A stretch of DNA of 30,897 nt. Source: CAZLMW01 sp964560875 (GTDB taxonomy: Bacteria > Myxococcota_A > UBA9042). This document shows, in pieces, positions 7,744 to 15,581 of the stretch. Both the position numbers and the translations under genes were made by a program. Numbering within the stretch: position 1 is the stretch's first letter; every line of letters begins with the position of its first letter. The stretch is from positions 1 through 30,897 of the forward strand of contig CAZLMW010000100.1 of the NCBI GenBank assembly GCA_964560875.1, given 5' to 3'. The notes under the pieces are model-generated. The model was given only the letters and a program-made list of their open reading frames with translations, did no database searches and had not been told where the DNA came from.

Positions 7744-9324
7744 ATGGTCCACGACCGTCGCGCCGACGTGCCGCACCTGCTGCAAGAACATGGCGGGCTT
7801 CATCCCGACGCGGTCCGTGCCGTCTCCCGCGCGACCGGCGTGGCCCAAGCCGAGGTGTATGGCGTCGGCAGCTTCTTTCACCTGCTCAACGAACCGGGTG
7901 TGCAGCTGCGGGTGTGCACCGGGTTGTCATGCCGCTTGCGAGGCGCCGACGAGGTCATCGAAAAGGCCATCGCCGCCGGCATCCAGACGCGGGCGTGTTC
8001 GTGCCTTGCCGCTTGCGATTTGCCGGTCGCCGTATTGCGCGGACGGACGATGCTGCACGGTGTCGATGGTCACGCGATGGACAGCGCGGGAACCGACGTC
8101 AACGGCATCGCTGCACCCGCGGTCGTGCCCGGCCATATCGGTCCGACCGACCGCGGTGAAGAGGACTTCGGCATCGGGCTGCACCTGCCGCAACAACCCG
8201 CTGGCGCGATGCTGGCCCGTGCGCAGACGATGGGACCGGCCGCGATCATCGACGAGATCAAGACGAGCGGGCTGCAGGGCCGCGGCGGGGCGGGTTTTCC
8301 GGCGTTTTTCAAGTGGCGCGCCGTCAACGGCAACGACAGTTCGGTCAAGTACGTGGTCCTCAACGCCGATGAAGGCGAACCCGGCACGTTCAAGGACCGC
8401 GAGGTCTTGCTGCGGCGACCCGACCTGGTGCTCGAGGGCCTGGCCATCGCGGCGTGGACCGTCGGCGCCCAGGACATCTACTGCTACCTGCGCGGCGAGT
8501 TCGATGGACCCAAGGCGGCGTTGCAGGCGGCCATCGCCAAGGCGGGCGACGCGTACGGCGACCTCACGTTTCACCTGCATGACGGCCAGGGCGCCTACAT
8601 CTGCGGCGAGGAGACGGCGCTCATCGAAGCGCTCGAAGGCAAACAGGGCAAACCGCGCAACAAGCCGCCATACCCGACCGACAAGGGCCTGTGGCAAAAA
8701 CCGACCCTCGTGCACAACGTCGAGACCATCGCGTGCGTGCCCGGCATCATCCGCAGCGGCGGCCAATGGTTTGCCGACCTCGGGCGCACCGGACCGGGCA
8801 GCAAGCTCTACGCGCTTTCGGGTCACGTCGCGCAGCCGGGGACCTATGAGTTGCCGCTCGGCGTCAGCCTGGACGAGCTCGTCGCCCACGCCGGCGGCTA
8901 CATCGGGGAGCTCAAGGCGTTCTGTCCCGGCGGGGCGAGCGCGGGGTTTCTGCCGGCCCATGAACGGACCCGTCCCCTCGACTTCAAGGCGTTGCGTGAG
9001 GTCGACACCTTCCTTGGCTCCGCGGGTGTCGTCGTGCTCAACGAGAGCGTCGACATGGCGTGGGCTGCCCGCGAGCTGCTGGCGTTTTTCGAGGCGGAGA
9101 CCTGCGGCCAATGCGCGCCCTGTCGAATCGGCACGCGGATGCTGCGGGTCAAGGCCGACCAGTGGCTGACGGCGCGTGGCGGCGGCGGCGAAAACGACGC
9201 GCTCGGCCTCGTCGATGACATCGCGTGGGAGATGTTCGAGGGCTCGATTTGTGGCCTCGGTCACGCGGCCGCGGCGCCCCTGACCAGCGCGATGAAGTAT
9301 TTTCCCGAGGAATTCGGCGCCTGA
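7744..9324 (+). CDS. NAD-dependent formate dehydrogenase beta subunit (NuoE-NuoF fusion, FdsB/HoxF-like)
   Basis: 526 residues. It accepts electrons from the alpha subunit and reduces NAD+ at FMN. The N-terminal NuoE/thioredoxin-like domain (1-110) has the [2Fe-2S] ligands Cys58, Cys63, Cys87 and Cys91 (CX4C and CX3C). The NuoF domain (about 150-526) has the FMN/NADH glycine-rich GRGGAGFP (179-186), NADEGEPGTFKDRE (207-220), CGEETALIEALEGK (287-300) and HNVET. Its [4Fe-4S] ligands are Cys454, Cys457, Cys460 and Cys503. All cofactor ligands appear intact. No separate FdsG gene is present next to it. The stop is 51 bases before the alpha-subunit ATG, indicating one operon. The pairing with a formate dehydrogenase alpha subunit, rather than complex I or hydrogenase genes, assigns the role. 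Confidence 0.9.
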   Translation: MVHDRRADVPHLLQEHGGLHPDAVRAVSRATGVAQAEVYGVGSFFHLLNEPGVQLRVCTGLSCRLRGADEVIEKAIAAGIQTRACSCLAACDLPVAVLRGRTMLHGVDGHAMDSAGTDVNGIAAPAVVPGHIGPTDRGEEDFGIGLHLPQQPAGAMLARAQTMGPAAIIDEIKTSGLQGRGGAGFPAFFKWRAVNGNDSSVKYVVLNADEGEPGTFKDREVLLRRPDLVLEGLAIAAWTVGAQDIYCYLRGEFDGPKAALQAAIAKAGDAYGDLTFHLHDGQGAYICGEETALIEALEGKQGKPRNKPPYPTDKGLWQKPTLVHNVETIACVPGIIRSGGQWFADLGRTGPGSKLYALSGHVAQPGTYELPLGVSLDELVAHAGGYIGELKAFCPGGASAGFLPAHERTRPLDFKALREVDTFLGSAGVVVLNESVDMAWAARELLAFFEAETCGQCAPCRIGTRMLRVKADQWLTARGGGGENDALGLVDDIAWEMFEGSICGLGHAAAAPLTSAMKYFPEEFGA

Positions 9325-9375
9325 GCCGGCATCATCGGGCGACCTCGCAACGCTTCGTTGACCGGCGGAGAACTC

Positions 9376-12162
9376 ATGAGCAACGACAACCAGGGCAACG
9401 AAGCGGGCACGCCCAAGCTGAAGCTCGACGGCGTCCAACACGCGATCCAGCCCGGCGAGTCGGTGCTGGCGCTCGCCAAGCGAACCGGCACGTACATCCC
9501 GAGCCTCTGCGACGATCCGCGGCTCGATTCGGTCGGCGCCTGCCGCACCTGCCTGGTGGAAGTCGAGGGCGGCGGCCGACTGACCCCGTCGTGCAAGCTC
9601 GAAGCGACCGATGGGCTGGTGGTCCGCACCGACACCGAACGCGTCGGCCGCCATCGCAAGACGCTGATGGCGATGTACTTGGCCGATCTGCCCGACGACG
9701 TCCCCGGCGAGGAGCTGCAGCTCGCCGCGCAGTTCGCCGGCGCGCCGACCGACTGGGAAAAGCTCGAGCCCGACCGCGCGAGCAGACCCGGTGACACCAA
9801 CCCGTACATCGATTTTGCGGCCGAGCTCTGCATCGCTTGCGGCCGCTGCACGCGCTACTGCGACGAGGTCGAAGGCGTATCGGCCATCACGCTCGCCGAC
9901 CGCGGCGCCAAGGTCACCGTCAGCACCGACCACGCCATCTCGTTGCTCGATTCAACCTGCGAGCTCTGCGGTGGCTGCGTCGACGTCTGCCCAACCGGCG
10001 CCATGCGCGAAAAGCCGCCGCTATCGTCCGCCCCGATGCTGGCCAGGGGCGCCGCGCCAAAACTCGATCGCGTCCGCACCACGTGCAACTACTGCGGCGT
10101 CGGTTGCCAGATGGATCTGCGCGTGGACCCCGCGGGCAACGACGGCCGCGGCAAGGTCGTGCGCGTCGACAGCCCCCCGCCGGGAACCAAACCCAACGAC
10201 GGCAACCTCTGCGTCAAGGGCCGATTCGCCACCGAATTCATCGACCACGAGGACCGGCTCAAGCAGCCGATGATCCGTGGCATCGACGGCCGTTTCCGCG
10301 GCGCGTCCTGGGACGAAGCCATCAAGTACGCGGTGGCCGGGCTCAAGGGTGTGCAGGACCGCCACGGCCACGACGGGCTCGGGTTTATCTCGTCATCGCG
10401 GTGCACCGGTGAGGAGAACTACCTGGTCCAAAAGCTCGCGCGGGCGGCGTTTTATACAAACAACGTCCATCAATGCGCAGCGACGTGACACGCTCCCACG
10501 GTGGCCGGTCTGGTCACGACATTTGGCGCGGGCGCGATGACCAACTCGATCGGGGAGATCCGCGACGCGGAGTTCCTGTTCGTCATCGGCTCCAACACGT
10601 CCGAAGCCCACCCCATCATCGCGATGGAGATGAAACGCGCCGTCCGCCGCGGCGCCACCCTGGTGGTCGCTGATCCGCGCGCGATCTGGATGACCCACAT
10701 CGCCGAACGGCACCTGCAATTGCGCCCGGGCACCGACGTCTGGCTGCTCAACAGCATGGCCAACGTCATCATCGCCGAGGGCCTCACCGACCAGACCTTC
10801 ATCGAGCGCAACACCGAGGGTTTCGAGGCGGTCGTCAAGGCCGTCGCCGACTACACGCCCGAGCAAGCCGAGAAGGTCACCGGAGTGCCCGCCGACGACA
10901 TCCGCGCGGTCGCTCGCCAATACGCCACGACGCGCAAAGCCGGCATCTACTACACACTCGGCATCACCGAACACAGCCATGGCACCGACAACGTGTACGC
11001 GCTGAGCAACTTGGTGCTGATGACCGGCCACCTCGGCCACGCGAGCACCGGAATGAACCCGTTGCGCGGCCAAAACAACGTGCAGGGGGCCAACGACGCC
11101 GGCGCGTCACCGGTGTTCTTGCCTGGCTATCAGCGTGTGACCGACCCCGAGGCCCGCGCCAAGTACGCGCAATCATGGGGTTGTGAGATGCCGCCCGAGC
11201 CCGGCATGAACCTCAACCAGATCATCAAGCAGACGGGCAATTCGATCAAAGGCCTGTTCGTGATGGGCGAAGACATCGTCATGAGCGAGCCCAACGTCGG
11301 CAAGCTCGAAGAGGGCTTGAACGCGTGCGAGTTCATCGTCGTGCAGGACATTTTGCCGACCGAGACGATGCGTTTTGCGGACGTGATTCTGCCCGCGGCG
11401 TGTTTCGCCGAAAAAGATGGCGTGTTCACCAACAGCGAACGTCGGGTGCAGCGGGTGCGCAAAGCTGTCGAGCCGCCCGGAAACGCCCGCGCCGACTGGC
11501 AGATCCTCGTCGACATGGCCGCCGCCGCCGGGTGCGACTGGCGCTATGCCGATGCGTCGGAGATCTACGATGAGTACGTTGGTGACGCGCCCAAGTTCGC
11601 GGGCATCAGCTACGACCGCATCGAGCAACGCGGCGAGGGCCTGCAGTGGCCGTGTCCAGAGGCCGACCACGACGGCACGATGTTCCTGCACGACGAGGGC
11701 GTTTTGCGCGGCCGGGGCTTGTTCCAGGCGGTGTCCTATCGACCGTCCATGGAGCTCGACTCGCCCGAATACCCGCTGCTGCTCTCGACCGGGCGAACGC
11801 TCTATCACTACAACGCCGCAACGCAGACACGGCGCGCCGAGGGAGCCGCCGCCAAGCAGCCCGAAGCGTTCGTGCAGATGCACCGCAAAGACGCGGCGAA
11901 GCGCGGAATCCGTCACGGCCAGCGGGTCCAGGTCCGGACGCGACGCGGGGCCATCAACTGCCGCGCCGTGGTCACCAGGGAAGTGCGTCGCGGATGCGTG
12001 TGGATGCCGATGCACTACGCCGAAGCGCGCGCCAATGTCATCACCAATGACGCGGGCGATCCGATCACCCAGACCGCCGAATACAAGGTCTGCGCGGCCG
12101 AGATCGTGCCGATCCTCGACGCGAGCGAAGACGCCGTTTTCCGCGGCATGCACGGCTCGTAG
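9376..12162 (+). CDS. NAD-dependent formate dehydrogenase alpha subunit, selenoprotein (FdsA/FdhF-like)
   Basis: 928 residues if the in-frame TGA at 10486-10488 is read as selenocysteine (Sec371). It oxidises formate to CO2 at a molybdenum or tungsten bis-pterin centre. A NuoG-like N terminus carries a [2Fe-2S] set (Cys45, 56, 59, 73) and two ferredoxin [4Fe-4S] sets (Cys152/155/158/162 and Cys195/198/201/205). The catalytic domain begins with Cys237/240/244/279 and Lys281. Sec371 is followed by His372 in QCAAT-U-HAPTVAGL, which matches the CARV-U-HGPSVAGL site of E. coli FdhF. Arg564 in PLRGQNNVQGA matches the E. coli active-site Arg. The frame is identical on both sides of the TGA and homology is continuous, so this is neither a frameshift nor two genes. 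The NuoG-type His-Cys3 cluster is missing: His93 remains but no cysteines follow. The start is the ATG at 9376, preceded by GGCGGAG. No fdhD or sel genes lie within the window. Confidence 0.92.
10486..10518 (+). promoter_or_regulatory. UGA selenocysteine codon with bacterial SECIS-like hairpin
   Basis: After the TGA (10486-10488), GTGGCC (10501-10506) pairs with GGTCAC (10512-10517), six pairs including one G-U, around a five-base loop GGTCT (10507-10511). The loop occupies bases 19-23 after the TGA, the same offset as GGUCU in the E. coli fdhF element, and the U at base 14 that is bulged there is also kept. This is the structure SelB needs to deliver Sec-tRNA. The pairing and spacing are read directly from the sequence; the function is by analogy. 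Confidence 0.88.
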
Positions 12163-12250
12163 GCAGCATCTGAATCCGCCTGTCTGTCACGAGATGATGT
12201 TGGTCGGGAGAGACGAAACGATGCGCGCCACGGTGCGTTATGATGGCGCC

Positions 12251-13615
12251 ATGCACAGCAAGTGGACCATCACCATCCCGGCTATCTTGGCCACGAGTCT
12301 CGCCATCGCATGCGGCGAAGAAGCCGACGACGGCCCCACCAAGCTGACATACGCGGGCACCGGCGGCGGCGGCCAAATCGGTGACGTCGTCGACGACACA
12401 TCCGGCACATCCACGGCCGATGGCCAGGCAACATCGAGCGGTTCCGGCGGCAGCGGGTCAAGCGGTTCGGGGAGCGGGTCGGGCGGATCCGGCGGCGGAA
12501 TCAGCGACGGCGGCGCAACCGGAAGCGGCTCTGGCGGGCCCGGAGACGGTGGCAGAGTCGGAATCAGCGACGGTGGCGCAACCGGAAGCGGGTCCGGGAG
12601 CGGGTCAGGCGGATCCGGAAGCGGCTCTGGCGGCGGAATCAGCGACGGCGGCGCAACCGGAAGCGGGTCTGGTGGATCCGGAAGCGGCTCTGGCGGCGCA
12701 GTCAGCGACGGTGGCGGAGTCGGAACCGGCAGCGGCTCGGGCGGGTCAGGAGACGGTGGTGCAAGCGGCTCGGGCGGGTCAGGAGACGGTGGTGCAAGCG
12801 GCTCGGGCGGGTCAGGAGACGGTGGCGGAAGCGGCGTAGCGGACAGCGGCGCAGCGGACAGCGGCTCGGGCGTCGTGACAAAGGACGGCAGTCAAGGCAA
12901 GCCGGCGCTCTCCTGCAAACACCTCAAGGCCTCCCACCCCACGAAAAAAAGCGGCTTGTATTGGATCCAGACGTCCAAGAAGGCGTCGATCCTGCGGACG
13001 TGGTGCGACCTTGAGCGCGATGGTGGCGGCTGGACGCTCGTGGCGGTCAGCGCCGACGACGGCCAACACACCTGGACCTGGAACAACCGCGCTTACTGGA
13101 CCACGAACAAGGCGACGTTCGGCGATCCCAAGCAGCTCGCACGCGACTTCAAGTCGCAGCTCTATCACGAAGTCGCGATGAAGGACCTGCTCTTTCTGCA
13201 CTGGCCATCAGGCGTCTGGGGCGCCTACCACGGGGTCGCGGACGGCAAGCTGACAATGGCGCAGAAGATGACCCAAACCGGCGGTCCGCATTGCTACAAA
13301 CCGGGCGACGGATTCGCGCTCTCGGCGGGCAAAGTTGGTGGCGGCGATATGTGCGACTCGCGGCTCTACCTCAGCCCGATGGACCACGACGGCAACGACA
13401 AGTGCGGCGACGATGAACACGCCTACGGTCCGGCCTGGAACGCGGGCAAGTCCGACGACTGCCCATTCAACGATCCCGGCGAGCGCGGTGGGCTGGGGCC
13501 GGTCGGCAAACCCACGGACAAGGAAGAAGACAGCGTCGGTTTCGGCAAACCCATGGGCCTGAACAAGGGCAGCAAGGGCGCCAACGCCGACCGCATGTGG
13601 ATCTTCGTGCGCTAA
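12251..13615 (+). CDS. Lipoprotein with Gly/Ser-rich linker and fibrinogen-like domain
   Basis: 454 residues from the ATG at 12251. The open frame runs much further upstream, but that part overlaps the formate dehydrogenase gene. An ATG at 12222 is possible but would put ten polar residues before the signal peptide. The lipobox LAIAC gives acylated Cys21. Residues about 45-210 are a repetitive Gly-Ser-Asp linker with SDGGATGSGSGG units. About 215-454 is a fibrinogen/intelectin-like domain: LSCKHLKASHPTKKSGLYWI, then CDLERDGGGWTL, an aromatic WTWNNRAYW segment and an acidic DHDGNDKCGDDEH stretch that may bind calcium. It is a likely surface-tethered carbohydrate- or matrix-binding protein; the ligand is unknown. 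It shares its domain type with the protein at 286-2382 but not the rest of that architecture. It converges on the MFS gene, with 24 bases between the stops. Confidence 0.85.
   Translation: MHSKWTITIPAILATSLAIACGEEADDGPTKLTYAGTGGGGQIGDVVDDTSGTSTADGQATSSGSGGSGSSGSGSGSGGSGGGISDGGATGSGSGGPGDGGRVGISDGGATGSGSGSGSGGSGSGSGGGISDGGATGSGSGGSGSGSGGAVSDGGGVGTGSGSGGSGDGGASGSGGSGDGGASGSGGSGDGGGSGVADSGAADSGSGVVTKDGSQGKPALSCKHLKASHPTKKSGLYWIQTSKKASILRTWCDLERDGGGWTLVAVSADDGQHTWTWNNRAYWTTNKATFGDPKQLARDFKSQLYHEVAMKDLLFLHWPSGVWGAYHGVADGKLTMAQKMTQTGGPHCYKPGDGFALSAGKVGGGDMCDSRLYLSPMDHDGNDKCGDDEHAYGPAWNAGKSDDCPFNDPGERGGLGPVGKPTDKEEDSVGFGKPMGLNKGSKGANADRMWIFVR
12731..12829 (+). repeat. Three tandem 33-bp units in the Gly/Ser linker
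   Basis: Units 12731-12763 and 12764-12796 are identical, and 12797-12829 differs only at its end. Each encodes an 11-residue SGSGGSGDGGA unit, in frame, so copy-number change would alter linker length without breaking the protein. Looser, longer repeats (an ISDGGATGSGSG unit three times) fill 12490-12680 just upstream. Confidence 0.85.
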
Positions 13616-13639
13616 GTCGTCTTTCTCAACACGGGCTAA

Positions 13640-14842
13640 TCACGCCGTCGGGCGCTGGATCCATGCGACGGTGAGCGCCGACAAAACCGCAGCGCTGAGC
13701 AGCCCGACCGCCAACGGGGTTACCGTTGCCACAACCTGGTGGTCGATCGCCGCGCCAAGCACGGCACCACCGGCGGACGTGACCGTCCCGATGACCGCGG
13801 ATGCGACGCCGGCGATGTGTCCGACCGGCTCCATGGCGATCGAATTCATGTTCGGAATCAGCATCATGTGAGCGATGAGGGTCGTTGTGAGCAGCGGAAA
13901 GAACAGCCAAAACGACGGCTGTCCATCGGCGGCCACAGCGACGACGACGGTGGCGGTGGCGGCGAGTATGTAAGCGCCGAGCAGCGGCCACATCAGGCGC
14001 GCGATGCCGACGCATTTGACCAGCCGCCCGTTTGCCAGCGACGCGACACCGAGCACGGCGGCGACGACCCCAAAGATGATCGGAAACTGCGCGCCCCGCT
14101 TGAAGATGGCCGAGACAATGAGCTCCGAGCTCGCCAGGTACGACACGAAGCCGCCGAACATGAACGTCATCGCGATAATGTAGCCCACGGTGACGCGACA
14201 CCGGGCGACCTCCAGCAGGGCTTGCCAGGTGGAAGCCCATCGCAGGTCAGCGCGACGCTCTTCGGGCCAGGACTCGGGCAGGCGCCACGACCAGAACAAC
14301 ACCGCTGCGGCGCAGCCGGCGCATACCGCGAACAAGCCCCGCCACGGCATCAGCGTGAGCAGTCCAGCACCGGCGGAGGGTGCGACCACCGGGACCAGCA
14401 CGAACACCGCCATGATGGTCGACATCGCGCGAGCCATCTGGTCACCGGCATACGTGTCGCGGATGATCGCGACCGAGACCACGCGCGTTCCCGCCGCTCC
14501 GCAACCCCACACAAAACGCGCCAGGAGCAACGCGGGCAGCGTGGGAGCGAGCGCCGAGCCAACAGCCCCGATGCCATAGATGACGGCGCCACCGACGAGC
14601 ACAGGTTTGCGACCAAAGCGGTCGGCGAGCGCGCCATAAACCAGCTGCGGCACGGCGAGGCCGATAAAATACGCGGTGATGAGCGACGCGACCGCGGTCG
14701 AGTCCGGCGCCAGGCCGAGCGACGCGCGCATGGCCCCAAACGCCGGCAGCATCAGGTCGATACCCAGCGCGGTAAGCGACATAACCGATGCCATCAACGC
14801 GATGAACTCGGCTGGCCCGAGGCGCCTGGTTGTTCTTTTCAA
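13640..14842 (-). CDS. Bcr/CflA-type MFS drug-resistance transporter
   Basis: 400 residues with about twelve hydrophobic segments, the normal size for this drug:H+ antiporter group. The loop after the second segment has the MFS motif A form YGALADRFGRKPVLVGG (about 68-84), and the first segment has the acidic residue of GIDLMLPAFGAM typical of Bcr/CflA proteins. It would export small hydrophobic compounds across the inner membrane; the substrate is not predictable. The best start is a TTG at 14840-14842 with GGAA a few bases upstream. The next Met codons fall inside the first membrane segment. It is 93 bases downstream of pdxH, same strand, so co-transcription is possible. Confidence 0.85.
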   Translation of the reverse strand: MKRTTRRLGPAEFIALMASVMSLTALGIDLMLPAFGAMRASLGLAPDSTAVASLITAYFIGLAVPQLVYGALADRFGRKPVLVGGAVIYGIGAVGSALAPTLPALLLARFVWGCGAAGTRVVSVAIIRDTYAGDQMARAMSTIMAVFVLVPVVAPSAGAGLLTLMPWRGLFAVCAGCAAAVLFWSWRLPESWPEERRADLRWASTWQALLEVARCRVTVGYIIAMTFMFGGFVSYLASSELIVSAIFKRGAQFPIIFGVVAAVLGVASLANGRLVKCVGIARLMWPLLGAYILAATATVVVAVAADGQPSFWLFFPLLTTTLIAHMMLIPNMNSIAMEPVGHIAGVASAVIGTVTSAGGAVLGAAIDHQVVATVTPLAVGLLSAAVLSALTVAWIQRPTA

Positions 14843-14935
14843 GCGGCGGTTCCGTGCGACGAGTGCGCCGTCGTAGCTGTCGATCGAGGCGCCGTCTGGC
14901 GCTTCAGGCCGGATTCAGGGTGCGTCGGCCCAGCT

Positions 14936-15541
14936 TCAGGGCGCGAGTCGTGTGATCGACCATTGGCCGTCGGGGCCCCGATCATAGCGCAAACGGTCGT
15001 GCAATCGGCGGGCCTGGCCCTGCCAGAACTCGATGCGGCTGGGTTTGAGCCGGTAGCCGCCCCAGTACGGTGGTCTCGGCACGTCGCTTCCTTCAAAGCG
15101 CGCTGCGAACCGGTCGGCGAGCTGCTCGAGGGCGGGACGGTCGGCGATCGGTTGGCTTTGTGGCGATGCCCATGCGCTGATCTGGCTGCCTCGTGGTCGC
15201 ACGGCGTGGTAGGCGTCGCTGGTGGCTGAGTCGGTGCGCTCGGTGACGCCTTCGACGCGGACCTGGCGCTCGAGGTCAGCCCACCAGAACGTCGCGCAGG
15301 CGTGGTTGTTGGCGTCGAGCTCGGCGGCTTTTCGGCTTTCGTAGTTGGTGTAGAAGACGAGCCCGGCCTCATCGAGCGCCTTGAGCAAGACCACGCGGCA
15401 GGACGGCCGGCCCGCAGCGTCGACGGTGGCCAGCGCCATGCCTTCGGACAGCGTAATGCCGCGCTGCTCGGCGGTCTTCAGCCAGCGGCGCAGCTGCTCG
15501 ATGGGGTCGTCGAGCGCGTACTGTTCGAGCCAGGCGGTCAT
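14936..15541 (-). CDS. pdxH: Pyridoxamine/pyridoxine 5'-phosphate oxidase
   Basis: 201 residues, typical length. It is a cytoplasmic FMN enzyme that oxidises pyridoxine or pyridoxamine phosphate to pyridoxal 5'-phosphate, the last step of vitamin B6 synthesis and salvage. Seen: an N-terminal DPIEQLRRWL helix, the FMN-binding PSCRVVLLKALDEAGLVFYT block, YESRKAAEL, and the family signature IEFWQGQARRLHDRLRY near the C terminus followed by WSITRLAP. The start is the ATG at 15539-15541 with GGGAAGA upstream; the open frame extends further but only as a shadow of the giant gene. It begins 40 bases after the giant gene's stop, so it is probably read from the same transcript or from a promoter inside that gene's end. 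Confidence 0.96.
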   Translation of the reverse strand: MTAWLEQYALDDPIEQLRRWLKTAEQRGITLSEGMALATVDAAGRPSCRVVLLKALDEAGLVFYTNYESRKAAELDANNHACATFWWADLERQVRVEGVTERTDSATSDAYHAVRPRGSQISAWASPQSQPIADRPALEQLADRFAARFEGSDVPRPPYWGGYRLKPSRIEFWQGQARRLHDRLRYDRGPDGQWSITRLAP

Positions 15542-15581
15542 GGGTCTTCCCGGGTTGGTGCGTTCCGTTCCTTCACAGCAA

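Noticed and set aside
5481..8159. Plus-strand open frame of 892 codons across the lipoprotein gene
   Set aside because: It opposes the lipoprotein for most of its length and then runs out of frame into the NuoE region. It is a shadow frame.
7927..9933. Long minus-strand open frame (668 codons) over the formate dehydrogenase genes
   Set aside because: It is the antisense of strongly conserved NuoEF and FdhA coding sequence. GC-rich third positions open such frames, and its translation resembles no family.
10486..10500. Frameshift or split gene in formate dehydrogenase alpha
   Set aside because: Both halves are in the same frame and the family alignment has no gap. Only the TGA intervenes, at the known selenocysteine position, with a SECIS-like hairpin.
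11417..12250. Upstream extension of the Gly/Ser lipoprotein
   Set aside because: It overlaps the conserved C-terminal part of formate dehydrogenase in another frame. The signal peptide and lipobox begin at 12251.
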